Below, piece by piece: positions 1 through 7,058 of a stretch of 11,997 nucleotides of DNA (position 1 is its first letter; each line of letters opens with the position of its first letter). This DNA comes from Promethearchaeota archaeon (GTDB lineage Archaea > Asgardarchaeota > Lokiarchaeia > Sigynarchaeales > SOKP01), in contig JAEOTL010000492.1 of NCBI GenBank assembly GCA_016839845.1, positions 1 to 11,997 of the forward strand, in the 5' to 3' direction. The notes under the pieces are model-generated. The model ran no database searches. It was not told where the DNA came from and saw only the letters and a list, made by a program, of their open reading frames with translations. The position numbers and the translations under genes are program-made.

Positions 1-1005
1 ATGAAAGCTTTGGAAGTCGAAAGAGAAGAAGAAAAGCTACTTATGCAATCCTTTGAATCTAAAAATGTAGTTGGTGTAATAAAGAATATAAAAAATAGAA
101 CTGAGGAAATAGCTTTAAGTCAAGGAGTTAAGGGTACCGTACACAAGCAAGTAAGAAAATGGACATTAATTACAACTCTGCCTGTGTTTGCGTTCCTTAT
201 TGTTTTTACGTTTCTTGGTGATATCTTTGGCAATCTTACCTTCGTATTCTTTCCAATTATATGCATTGCCTGTGTGTTGCCACAATTTATAAGAGGAAGG
301 CTTTTTAAGAAATGGTCTCTATTCAAAGAGGAAAATAAGGATAACATATATGCGGAAAATAGAGATGATATCATGGTCTTAAAGAGTTTTACAGGAGAAT
401 TATTAGATAATATCAGAACTCGGTTAATTGAATTAGAAGTACCTCTTCAATTAATAACATTTCCCCTGTTTAGTAGAGACTATGAAAATTTAAATCTAAT
501 AAATCAAAGAAGTGTTCAAGGATTAATGCAGTATTTTTATACATTTGCATATCCGGAGGGAATGGAGCCAATTCCGATACCAGAAAATCTGCAACGATAC
601 CAACAGCCTATTGCTCCCGGAAGAAAAGAAGAAAAGCTAGAAAAAAACTTTGTAGTGCTTACAGAAATGAAGGGAAAAGATGGAGTAATCACATATTTCG
701 TACCTACACTCAAAGATATGCTAGCAGACAAAATTAATAATCTCTTAAATGACTGCAGATTTACAAAAGCTCTTGAAGGTTTCCTGGATATCGTCCCTAG
801 TTATTCGAAAGATTTGGCAATCTATTGTTTATGTGGAGAGGTTGCTGAAATAGATAATATCCAAATTTGTAATTGGAAAGAGAAATTTAAATTTTATCTT
901 TTCGAAGCAAAGCAGTGCGATTGTGGAGACAATGTCTTTGTTCTTTCCTTAATGGATGAATCTACAGACATTCCCGAAGAATTGAAAGATATATTTTTAA
1001 GTTAA
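1..1005 (+). CDS. Unrecognised membrane protein with a two-helix hairpin and Cys-rich tail
   Basis: I do not recognise this 334-residue protein. It has a charged, probably helical N-terminus (residues 1-50), then two hydrophobic segments at about 54-73 and 77-98 that would form a membrane hairpin. A basic stretch (FIRGRLFKKW) follows, then a long soluble region of about 230 residues. The soluble part contains a proline-rich linker near 186-206 and two short cysteine pairs, CLCGE (C276, C278) and CDCGD (C306, C308), plus C290; these could bind a metal, but the CxC spacing is not a standard zinc ribbon. The ATG lies on the first base of the window, so it may be an internal methionine and the gene may begin further left. 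It ends 4 bases before the stop of the convergent CoA-binding gene. Membrane location is inferred; function is unknown. Confidence 0.75.
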   Translation: MKALEVEREEEKLLMQSFESKNVVGVIKNIKNRTEEIALSQGVKGTVHKQVRKWTLITTLPVFAFLIVFTFLGDIFGNLTFVFFPIICIACVLPQFIRGRLFKKWSLFKEENKDNIYAENRDDIMVLKSFTGELLDNIRTRLIELEVPLQLITFPLFSRDYENLNLINQRSVQGLMQYFYTFAYPEGMEPIPIPENLQRYQQPIAPGRKEEKLEKNFVVLTEMKGKDGVITYFVPTLKDMLADKINNLLNDCRFTKALEGFLDIVPSYSKDLAIYCLCGEVAEIDNIQICNWKEKFKFYLFEAKQCDCGDNVFVLSLMDESTDIPEELKDIFLS

Positions 1006-1009
1006 ATTT

Positions 1010-2359
1010 TTATTTATTTTTTATTTTTGAATGCCATTCATATAATAATTTAAATCCTCTAACTGCTCTCTCAACCTCGTTTTCAAACACAGGGATTTTT
1101 AATTCAGAAGCAGTATTTTTAACTCTTTTAGCACCTTCTCTTTCTGCTTGAATAAGAATGGTTATAATTGGTTTATCTGGATATAGGTCTTGTACATTTC
1201 TAAAGATGTTAAAATCGAATTCGATCTCGTTAAAAAACTCAAGAGCAAGTATTAGACCATCTACAGCGTTATCATCTAATAGAGTTTTCGAAGATGTATT
1301 ATAAATTTCACAGATTTTAGTTCCAATAAACCTTTCGGGAGGCCAGTAGTCTACAGGATTTCCCAAATCGCAAGTAGAACCCCCAACTTTTTCGAGAATA
1401 ATATTTTTATTGTTATTCGTTAACTTTGCCAGAGATAATCCTTGTTTTCGCATTTCTTTAATAATTAGATATATTGCTCCAGAACTTGGGCCTACTACTC
1501 CTAAATCAGGACCTTTAGGTTCTGGACACCATAAAAAGATCTTTGCAAATTCAAAGAGTTCGATGTAATTTGAAACTGCAATACCCCCCGCCTGTTCCAG
1601 TTCCTTTTCTTTCTCGTCCTCCTTTCCAACATAGAAAAACAATACTGGTTTGATTTTGGCAATTGATTTCACTACTTTTATAATTCTCTCAGTTATCTCT
1701 CTAAGAAACAGAGAAATAACCTTTGTTGTCTCGTCTTTATTAAAATATTCTAAAACATCAGCATCATCAATATCAAATCCATATCCTAGATGTGAAACCT
1801 TGGAAATCGGTAGATCTTGAGAAGGGTTCCACCATCCCATTGCACCAGCTAATCCTCCTGATTGAGCAATGAAACTTACTCCTTCTGATATCTTTCGATG
1901 TTTTTGCATGAGATATTGTCTTACGGGGATTAGAGAAGTTGTGAAATTGTTATTGAAGTTAATAATTCCCAACATGGAGGGCCCCATATAAGACACGTTA
2001 TATTTCTCACTTATTTTAGTTAATTTCTCAATTAATTCTGGATCGGTGGTGTTCATCCTCAATTCTACTTCGATTGCAATATTTCTAACCCCAAATTTTG
2101 CTAATTCCTCAAATGTCTTTTCGAGATTTTTGCTAAGAACTATAACTGCGAGTTCTGGGACTTCTGGTAGCTCTTCCAATGAATGAAATGCTTTAATCCC
2201 TAATATTTCATCTGCATTTGGATTGAGAATGTACAATTTTCCTTTATAAAAAATCTCGAGAAGATTTTTAAGGATGGTGTAACTGAAAGTATAAGCCTTT
2301 CGGGAAGCGCCAACTATTAAAATGCATTTTGGGTTAAAAAAAGGTTCTAGATCTTTCAA
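1010..2359 (-). CDS. CoA-binding protein, ADP-forming acyl-CoA synthetase alpha-like, probably not catalytic
   Basis: The 449-residue protein follows the alpha subunit of NDP-forming acetyl/acyl-CoA synthetases, enzymes that make ATP from acyl-CoA. It has a CoA-binding Rossmann domain with GASR at 17-20 and LNPNADEILGIKAF near 45-58, a succinyl-CoA-ligase-like domain with AQSGGLAG at 165-172 and DIDDADVLEYF near 196-206, and a second flavodoxin-like domain with NPVD at 334-337 and a typical C-terminus (ERAVRGFKLLY). In active family members the second domain begins with a GGR(T/S)...HTGxxAG segment carrying the phosphorylated histidine. Here residues 239-262 run from VLFFYVGKEDEKEK straight into EQAGGIAVSN, and no histidine is present. 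No ATP-grasp beta subunit is encoded in the window. The start is TTG; no in-frame ATG or GTG lies close upstream, and a TATA-like element 23 bases upstream fits a leaderless message. It may be a binding or regulatory relative rather than an enzyme. Confidence 0.85.
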   Translation of the reverse strand: MKDLEPFFNPKCILIVGASRKAYTFSYTILKNLLEIFYKGKLYILNPNADEILGIKAFHSLEELPEVPELAVIVLSKNLEKTFEELAKFGVRNIAIEVELRMNTTDPELIEKLTKISEKYNVSYMGPSMLGIINFNNNFTTSLIPVRQYLMQKHRKISEGVSFIAQSGGLAGAMGWWNPSQDLPISKVSHLGYGFDIDDADVLEYFNKDETTKVISLFLREITERIIKVVKSIAKIKPVLFFYVGKEDEKEKELEQAGGIAVSNYIELFEFAKIFLWCPEPKGPDLGVVGPSSGAIYLIIKEMRKQGLSLAKLTNNNKNIILEKVGGSTCDLGNPVDYWPPERFIGTKICEIYNTSSKTLLDDNAVDGLILALEFFNEIEFDFNIFRNVQDLYPDKPIITILIQAEREGAKRVKNTASELKIPVFENEVERAVRGFKLLYEWHSKIKNK

Positions 2360-2376
2360 TGTCCTTCTTCAGATGG

Positions 2377-2387
2377 TATAATTATAA
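2377..2387 (-). promoter_or_regulatory. TATA-like element for the CoA-binding protein gene
   Basis: Read on the minus strand this is TTATAATTATA. Its centre lies about 23 bases before the TTG start at 2359, close to the usual archaeal distance from TATA box to transcription start. This supports a leaderless or nearly leaderless transcript beginning at the TTG. The region is very AT-rich, so chance matches are likely. Confidence 0.4.
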
Positions 2388-2520
2388 GTTATATTAAGAG
2401 TTAACCTAATTTATATTATTTTATGCTCGTTGAAAAGCATTTCATATTGATTTAATATATAATACAAATTTGGAAAATCCCATCTTCAACCATACAAGTA
2501 AGGGTTCTTAAATGCACTAA

Positions 2521-2532
2521 CTTTAAATATAT
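2521..2532 (+). promoter_or_regulatory. TATA-like element for the phosphatidyltransferase/glycosyltransferase pair
   Basis: CTTTAAATATAT is a good match to the archaeal TATA consensus. It lies in the 228-base divergent intergenic stretch 2360-2587. A transcription start about 26 bases downstream would give a leader of roughly 35 to 45 bases before the GTG (2588) or ATG (2597) start. I see no other clear structure in this intergenic stretch. Confidence 0.45.
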
Positions 2533-2587
2533 TTTGAAATTACAAATTCCACATGAATATTTTTATTCAATAACATGACAAAAACGA

Positions 2588-3532
2588 GTGAATTTTATGT
2601 TAGAAATAATATTTAAAATTGTCTTCCCGTTAGTACTTGTCGGGTTTCTGGTATTAATCATCATAATTGGGTCCTTAAAAAAACACCCAAAACAAGAGTT
2701 TATGACGTGTGATGAATTCATTAAAGATTGGATTAAAGACCATGGGTCAGCAAGCAAGGAGGAGGAATATTTTGCAAAGATGAAGAAAGATCCCTCTGGA
2801 AAGTTATACATGCCAATAACGTATCATGGAGCTAAGTTATTTATCAAACTTGGATTATCCCCAAATAACGTATCTGTCATCAATCTGATTTTATCATTCT
2901 TCATCTTATATGGGGTAGTTATGGCAAGTAGTGGACATTCTCTCGGCAGTTTTACTCAGCAACCTCTATACGGTTCCTGGTTTTTCCTATTAGCCTTGCT
3001 TGTATTGTTTACAGGAATAATTGATGGGATAGATGGTGCTATCGCAAGATTATTAGATATAAAAACTAAGAGTGGAGCTTGGTTTGATAATGTAATTGAT
3101 AGAGTTAGCGATACTTTGATGTTTGTTTGTCTAATTCCGGGTACTATATCTACAGTAACATCTATTGGGTTTGATTTTAAATGGCTAATTTGGACAAACA
3201 CATTCCTCATCTTCATCTATGAATATATGAGAGCCCGCCATGAGGGTTTAGGTCTACATGAAACTAAACCAAATGTGGGTGAAAGAATTACTAGGGTTAT
3301 TGTAATGGCAACATTCTTTGTAATATACGGAATTTCGAGCTTAGGTGTATTACTATCAAGATTAATTAATCCTACTTCCTCATTTGGGATAATTTCGCAT
3401 CCGGGGATCTTAGATTGGACTATGTTTATATATCAAATCAGTGTATTTATAATAATGATGATATCCATAATTCCGTTTGGGAAGTATATCTGGAAAAACT
3501 TAAAAGAACTAGACAAGCAGGATGGTGATTAG
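2588..3532 (+). CDS. CDP-alcohol phosphatidyltransferase family membrane protein
   Basis: This integral membrane enzyme would displace CMP from a CDP-linked lipid or alcohol to make a phospholipid headgroup or precursor. The complete family signature DxxDGxxARx8GxxxDxxxD is visible: D146, D149, G150, A153, R154, G163, D167 and D171. LSPNNVSVINL (90-100) before it and GERITRVIV (231-239) after it are also typical of the family. Hydrophobic segments lie at about 6-28, 95-112, 131-144, 174-190, 199-211, 237-257 and 278-296. At 314 residues it is longer than the usual 180-220, owing to an added N-terminal helix and a charged loop of about 50 residues. In archaea the family makes archaetidyl-inositol phosphate, -serine or -glycerol lipids; the headgroup cannot be told here. 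The start may be GTG at 2588 or ATG at 2597; a GAGTGA sequence overlapping the GTG could serve as ribosome site for the ATG. The next gene begins 2 bases after the stop. Confidence 0.92.
   Translation: MNFMLEIIFKIVFPLVLVGFLVLIIIIGSLKKHPKQEFMTCDEFIKDWIKDHGSASKEEEYFAKMKKDPSGKLYMPITYHGAKLFIKLGLSPNNVSVINLILSFFILYGVVMASSGHSLGSFTQQPLYGSWFFLLALLVLFTGIIDGIDGAIARLLDIKTKSGAWFDNVIDRVSDTLMFVCLIPGTISTVTSIGFDFKWLIWTNTFLIFIYEYMRARHEGLGLHETKPNVGERITRVIVMATFFVIYGISSLGVLLSRLINPTSSFGIISHPGILDWTMFIYQISVFIIMMISIIPFGKYIWKNLKELDKQDGD
3524..3529 (+). promoter_or_regulatory. Ribosome binding site GGTGAT for the downstream glycosyltransferase
   Basis: GGTGAT matches the core of the archaeal Shine-Dalgarno sequence exactly and lies 5 bases before the GTG at 3535. 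It sits in the last codons of the phosphatidyltransferase gene, so it supports the GTG start and translational coupling of the two genes. Confidence 0.6.
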
Positions 3533-3534
3533 AA

Positions 3535-4887
3535 GTGAAGACGTCAAAACTTCTGTTATATGGAACCATTTGCATTGCCTACTTTACACTGTTACACATG
3601 TATTTTCCTGCTGCATGGCCTTCTGGGATAAAAAGAGCGATGGATAGATTTCTTATTAATCCTTTAGCGAACTGGTGGTACATCTTTCCTTTTATCGGCA
3701 TTTTATTGTTGTTAGGGTTTATTACATACTATGGGATCCATTTTCTTGCCTCATTTGGTAAAGGGTATAGAGTTAAAATCCCATTCTACGCTAAAATTAG
3801 TATTTTAATAGCTTCAAAAAACGAAAGAATTTTACTGGAAAGAACTCTGGAATCAATTGTTAAATCAGACTATCCAAAAGAGAACATCCAATTGATAATT
3901 GTTACAAGTGGATCCACAGATGACACAACAGAATACTGCAATAATTTTGCCAGTAATCATAGTGAATTGGATGTAGTAGTGCTTTCTGGGAATCTTCCTA
4001 AGAAAGGAAAACCCCCAGCTCTTAATTACGGTTTGAAATATGTTAAAAATGAAATTATTGTTTTATATGATTCGGGATGTATACTCGAACCTACCACATT
4101 AACCAATTTAATAACACCGTTTAAAGATGAAAAAATTAAAGCGGTAATCGGGCCGGTTCTAGTTGAAAATTGGAAAACAAACAAGTTAACAAGAGGAATA
4201 TATCTGGATTACGCTACTATTTCTGGTGGTGGGTTAACTTTTGAAATTAAGAATCGATTAGGAGCATCAGCTTATGTCTATGGTAGAAATTTTGCGATCG
4301 ATACTGAACAGCTTAAAAAGTATGGTGGATTTAATGAAGATTCTATGACAGAAGATCTTTATCTTGCTGTTCTCTTAAATTTGGATGGGATTGACGTTAA
4401 ATTTTCACCAAAGGCTAAAGTATATGAATATGTACCAACCACATGGGATATTTTAGTTAAACAGCGAACACGTTGGCTTGCGGGATATGTTTTGGATATG
4501 CCTCAATTAATGGCAAAGGAAAGTGAGAATAAGAGTGGAAAGAAAATCATCATCTCACGAAATTTAACGATGATGCTTATCGGAAATCTGGATACATGGA
4601 TCCCTATAGTTATTGTGTTTTTGATAGTGTACCTATTAATTGGTGAATATTATCAGTTAATCTGGTGTGTTTCTTTATTGGTTTTCAAATTTGGATTTTT
4701 ATTCAATGCTGCTAGGAAATATGGTGATAAGCACTATACAATATTCCTGCTTTTTCTAATTAGTGGTTTTATCCATCTTTATATGTTTTTACGACAGTTC
4801 AGATTACCAAAAGATATGGGTTGGGAGAAAACCCCAATGTTGTTAGAAAAACAAGAGGAAGAAATTTTGGCATTATCAGGTAAATAA
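3535..4887 (+). CDS. Membrane-bound processive-type GT2 glycosyltransferase
   Basis: The 450-residue protein has the layout of membrane GT2 synthases (NodC, hyaluronan synthase and cellulose synthase types). Two N-terminal hydrophobic segments (about 7-24 and 49-72) are followed by a cytosolic GT-A domain (about 85-320) and three or four C-terminal segments (about 343-370, 373-391, 400-420). Visible motifs are ASKNE (93-97), SGSTDD (125-130), TED (272-274, the presumed catalytic base region) and QRTRW (310-314, the QxxRW acceptor or processivity motif). Two sites are unusual: the uracil-binding DD before GS is TS (124-125), and the metal-binding DxD is D179-S-G181. It would move sugar from a nucleotide sugar onto a lipid or growing chain at the inner membrane face. 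The 2-base gap from the phosphatidyltransferase implies one transcript, so the acceptor may be that enzyme's lipid product; this is inference. Confidence 0.9.
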   Translation: MKTSKLLLYGTICIAYFTLLHMYFPAAWPSGIKRAMDRFLINPLANWWYIFPFIGILLLLGFITYYGIHFLASFGKGYRVKIPFYAKISILIASKNERILLERTLESIVKSDYPKENIQLIIVTSGSTDDTTEYCNNFASNHSELDVVVLSGNLPKKGKPPALNYGLKYVKNEIIVLYDSGCILEPTTLTNLITPFKDEKIKAVIGPVLVENWKTNKLTRGIYLDYATISGGGLTFEIKNRLGASAYVYGRNFAIDTEQLKKYGGFNEDSMTEDLYLAVLLNLDGIDVKFSPKAKVYEYVPTTWDILVKQRTRWLAGYVLDMPQLMAKESENKSGKKIIISRNLTMMLIGNLDTWIPIVIVFLIVYLLIGEYYQLIWCVSLLVFKFGFLFNAARKYGDKHYTIFLLFLISGFIHLYMFLRQFRLPKDMGWEKTPMLLEKQEEEILALSGK

Positions 4888-4912
4888 CCTTTTTATTTTT
4901 TTATTCTTTATT
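4888..4912 (+). terminator. T-rich transcription end after the glycosyltransferase
   Basis: Right after the stop codon runs CCTTTTTATTTTTTATTC and further T-rich sequence, without a hairpin. Archaeal termination is typically driven by T-tracts on the non-template strand, so this is a plausible end of the two-gene transcript. It also directly precedes a TATA-like element. Confidence 0.45.
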
Positions 4913-4916
4913 AATT

Positions 4917-4927
4917 TCTAAATATAT
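4917..4927 (+). promoter_or_regulatory. TATA-like element for the LuxE-like gene
   Basis: TCTAAATATAT is centred near 4923, 26 bases before the ATG at 4949. This spacing is what a leaderless archaeal transcript needs, and it favours the ATG over the TTG at 4937, which lies only about 14 bases from the TATA centre. Confidence 0.5.
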
Positions 4928-4948
4928 TTTCCTAATTTGAAATTCAAT

Positions 4949-6250
4949 ATGCTATTAAAATTAAAGGATTATCTCCCCGAGGATTTAAAAACAAAGTATT
5001 TCAATTTTGAAGCAAGAAATTACCCCGATGATAATTTTTGTGAAGATATTTTAAGACAAATAAAGTTTTCTTATGACAATTGTAAGTATTATAAAGATAA
5101 TCTCTGTAACAAATTCGCGTTTAAAATACCTGATGAACTAACTATCGATGGATTAAAGTCTATCCCATACATCCCAACTGATACATATAAAAAATCAGGA
5201 AACCGCACTCTTCAGTTACTAAAGGCACAACTTGATGACATTGCGCTTTTTTCTTGTTCTTCTTCTACAACTGGTGATCCCTCTCTAGTTCCTCGAACAG
5301 TAGAAGACTTCGATCAAATCCAATATAATTCAATTAAGGTGTTCTCAGAATTTTTTGGCTGGAAGGACTTAATAGATGGTTCTAAAAAGGGTTTAATTTT
5401 TAATTTTTCACCTGGTCGATTATTTATGTATTTCATGGTGAAAAGAAATCTGAAGGATTTTGAATTCGTTGATAAAACTCGTTTCTTTACTGCGTGTATG
5501 AATAAACCTTGGGAATATTATGGTCATGAGGAATATCTAGTAAATATTAAGCTACTAAAAACAATTTGGGCAATAATATCAACATTCTCTATACGGGGTG
5601 GCTTTATTTTAGACGTAAGCAAAATGCTAAAGATGATTAAAAAAGTTGTAAAGACAGGTTATTGGAAGAATTTAGAGGTAAGTAAAATTCTTTTAGGAGG
5701 AAGCCCTTTGCTGATGAATAATATGCTTGTGAATAGATTACTGAAAGAGAATATATACATAGATCTCGATGGAATTTCATTTGTCGGTTGTGGAGGTGGG
5801 GGATGGGAGGGTGTAAAAGGAGAGGCTAAAATGGACGCTGTAAACAAAATTGAATTCATCGAAAGATACGAAAAAGTTTTTAATATCAAACCTGGGCAAA
5901 TTGGCGACATCTATGCATTTACAGAAGGTCCAACACTCTTTGGGGGACATTGGTCAGAAAAATACCAAGACTTTCTATTACATTGTCCGGATACCTCCCG
6001 GATAATTGTAAGAGATCTAGAAAACATGGAACCCGTCGGTAATGGCGAAGAAGGACTTTTAGAAGTCCTTACTCCTTATGGTGTGAATGGCAGTATCAAC
6101 CAAGCTGTGCTTGTCGATGATATAATCGAGCTTGTTTCAAAAAATAAATGTCCGGAATGCGGATATGAAGGAGCAACATTTCGAATTTTGGGAAGATTGA
6201 AAAATGCTCAAGGAAAGAGCTGTTCTTCTTTAATAAATTGGATTTACTAA
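4949..6250 (+). CDS. LuxE-like acyl-protein synthetase, ANL adenylating family
   Basis: This predicted enzyme of 433 residues (437 if started at TTG 4937; numbers below use that frame) resembles LuxE and the CapK/phenylacetyl-CoA-ligase group, which activate a carboxylic acid as acyl-AMP and pass it to a thiol. Visible are the N-terminal SIPYIPTDTYKK (75-86), a Ser/Thr-rich phosphate loop CSSSTTGDPS (107-116), GGSPLL (254-259), GCGGGGWEG (284-292), FTEG (328-331), a CPECG half zinc knuckle (405-409) and a C-terminal ILGRLK (417-422) followed by GKSCSSL. C429 lies near the C-terminus, the same general location as the acylated cysteine of LuxE. No LuxC reductase or LuxD is nearby. In bacteria such genes often sit in polysaccharide clusters, which fits the neighbours. 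The substrate acid and acceptor are unknown. T-rich sequence at 6261-6281 follows the stop. Confidence 0.85.
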   Translation: MLLKLKDYLPEDLKTKYFNFEARNYPDDNFCEDILRQIKFSYDNCKYYKDNLCNKFAFKIPDELTIDGLKSIPYIPTDTYKKSGNRTLQLLKAQLDDIALFSCSSSTTGDPSLVPRTVEDFDQIQYNSIKVFSEFFGWKDLIDGSKKGLIFNFSPGRLFMYFMVKRNLKDFEFVDKTRFFTACMNKPWEYYGHEEYLVNIKLLKTIWAIISTFSIRGGFILDVSKMLKMIKKVVKTGYWKNLEVSKILLGGSPLLMNNMLVNRLLKENIYIDLDGISFVGCGGGGWEGVKGEAKMDAVNKIEFIERYEKVFNIKPGQIGDIYAFTEGPTLFGGHWSEKYQDFLLHCPDTSRIIVRDLENMEPVGNGEEGLLEVLTPYGVNGSINQAVLVDDIIELVSKNKCPECGYEGATFRILGRLKNAQGKSCSSLINWIY

Positions 6251-6305
6251 AATTTATTGATCTTTCTAATTCTTCCTTTTACAATTGAATTCATGTAAAT
6301 GAATT

Positions 6306-6320
6306 AAAAAAAAAGAAATT
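6306..6320 (-). terminator. T-tract end of the zinc-ribbon protein gene
   Basis: On the minus strand the stop at 6328 is soon followed by a run of nine T's (6314-6306), preceded by AATTTC. A 7-base inverted repeat (AATTCAT/ATGAATT, 6288-6305, 4-base loop) lies just beyond the T-run. The T-tract is a plausible archaeal terminator; the repeat is on the wrong side of it for a bacterial intrinsic terminator read on this strand. Confidence 0.45.
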
Positions 6321-6327
6321 AGAGTTT

Positions 6328-6894
6328 TTAAGGAAAGAACGGAAAGCCAAAAAAGTACGGAACAAATCTTACGATTGCAACTATTATTGTTGCTACCATG
6401 GGTACGATATTAAGGATAATCCCAAAGACACCAAAAACACTTCCAATTTTCGCGATTGTATTTTCTGGTTCTGCATCTGCCCTTGAGACATTACTTCTCG
6501 AAACTATCCCAAAAATCAACCCTAAAATGTAAAATGAAACAATCCCGATGATAACAGGAACGCTAATACCTAAAGTAAAGAGCGAACCAACCCTTCTAAT
6601 AATGAAAACGTTAAATGCAACGATCATAGTTGTGATTGCTACAATTAATGATGCTATAGCAAATCCCAAAACTCTTTTAGAAAATGGGGTTTCTCCACTC
6701 ATATATTTTTCTGTAGAGACTGGAGTTGGTTCAACAACAGGAGCAGGAGTACTTGGGGGAGCTTCGGGGGCTGATTCTGAAATTGGTTCAGGAGTTTCAG
6801 CTCCTTCTTCAATAGGTTTAATCTCACTTCCGCAGCTCTGGCAAAATTTTTGTCCTTCCTCTTCTAGTTCTGCACCACAATTTTGACAAAACAT
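6328..6894 (-). CDS. Zinc-ribbon membrane protein
   Basis: The 188-residue protein starts with a short zinc ribbon: C3, C6, C18 and C21 in CxxC-x11-CxxC with the typical NCGAEL and SCGSEI contexts. A Pro/Glu/Ala-rich linker (about 28-66) follows, then three hydrophobic segments at about 76-98, 107-131 and 149-176. The last part (GLIFGIVSRSNV and the Ile/Val-rich helices) recalls DUF4190-like small membrane domains. Zinc ribbon plus low-complexity linker plus membrane helices is a common architecture in archaea, with no assigned function. The ATG is supported by GGAAG 7 bases upstream (6902-6906) and by a TATA-like ATTAAATATTTA at 6936-6947. A role in protein interaction at the membrane is only a guess. 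Confidence 0.85.
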   Translation of the reverse strand: MFCQNCGAELEEEGQKFCQSCGSEIKPIEEGAETPEPISESAPEAPPSTPAPVVEPTPVSTEKYMSGETPFSKRVLGFAIASLIVAITTMIVAFNVFIIRRVGSLFTLGISVPVIIGIVSFYILGLIFGIVSRSNVSRADAEPENTIAKIGSVFGVFGIILNIVPMVATIIVAIVRFVPYFFGFPFFP

Positions 6895-6935
6895 GAGTTA
6901 TCTTCCAAATTTAGTTTGAATTAACAATCTAATAC

Positions 6936-6947
6936 TAAATATTTAAT
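6936..6947 (-). promoter_or_regulatory. TATA-like element for the zinc-ribbon protein gene
   Basis: Read on the minus strand this is ATTAAATATTTA, centred about 48 bases before the ATG at 6894. A start about 26 bases downstream leaves a leader near 22 bases, enough for the GGAAG ribosome site at 6902-6906. The rest of the 164-base gap up to 7058 is AT-rich with no further structure I can support. Confidence 0.4.
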
Positions 6948-7058
6948 ATAAGTTATACTAATATTTTTATTCTTTACTCATAAAAACTTCGAGTATCAGA
7001 TATGTTATAATTATAAGTATATATAAGCAATATGTAGTCCGATAATCGTTTTTTGGTT

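Noticed and set aside
6288..6305. Inverted repeat AATTCAT/ATGAATT between two convergent genes as a possible hairpin terminator
   Set aside because: The stem is only 7 pairs with one G-C pair, and the adjacent T-run on the minus strand comes before it, not after it; the T-tract alone is a better explanation for termination.
6548..6886. Open frame of 112 codons on the plus strand opposite the zinc-ribbon protein
   Set aside because: It is the antisense shadow of the Pro/Ala/Glu-rich linker and membrane helices; the minus-strand frame has a clear zinc ribbon and ribosome site.
2377..7018. The same 13 bases (TATAATTATAAGT) at 2377-2389 and 7006-7018, with a 12-base palindrome TTATAATTATAA at 7005-7016
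   Set aside because: The motif is entirely A/T-rich and resembles a TATA box; two chance occurrences in a sequence this AT-rich are not surprising, and only one of the two sits at a promoter distance from a gene.
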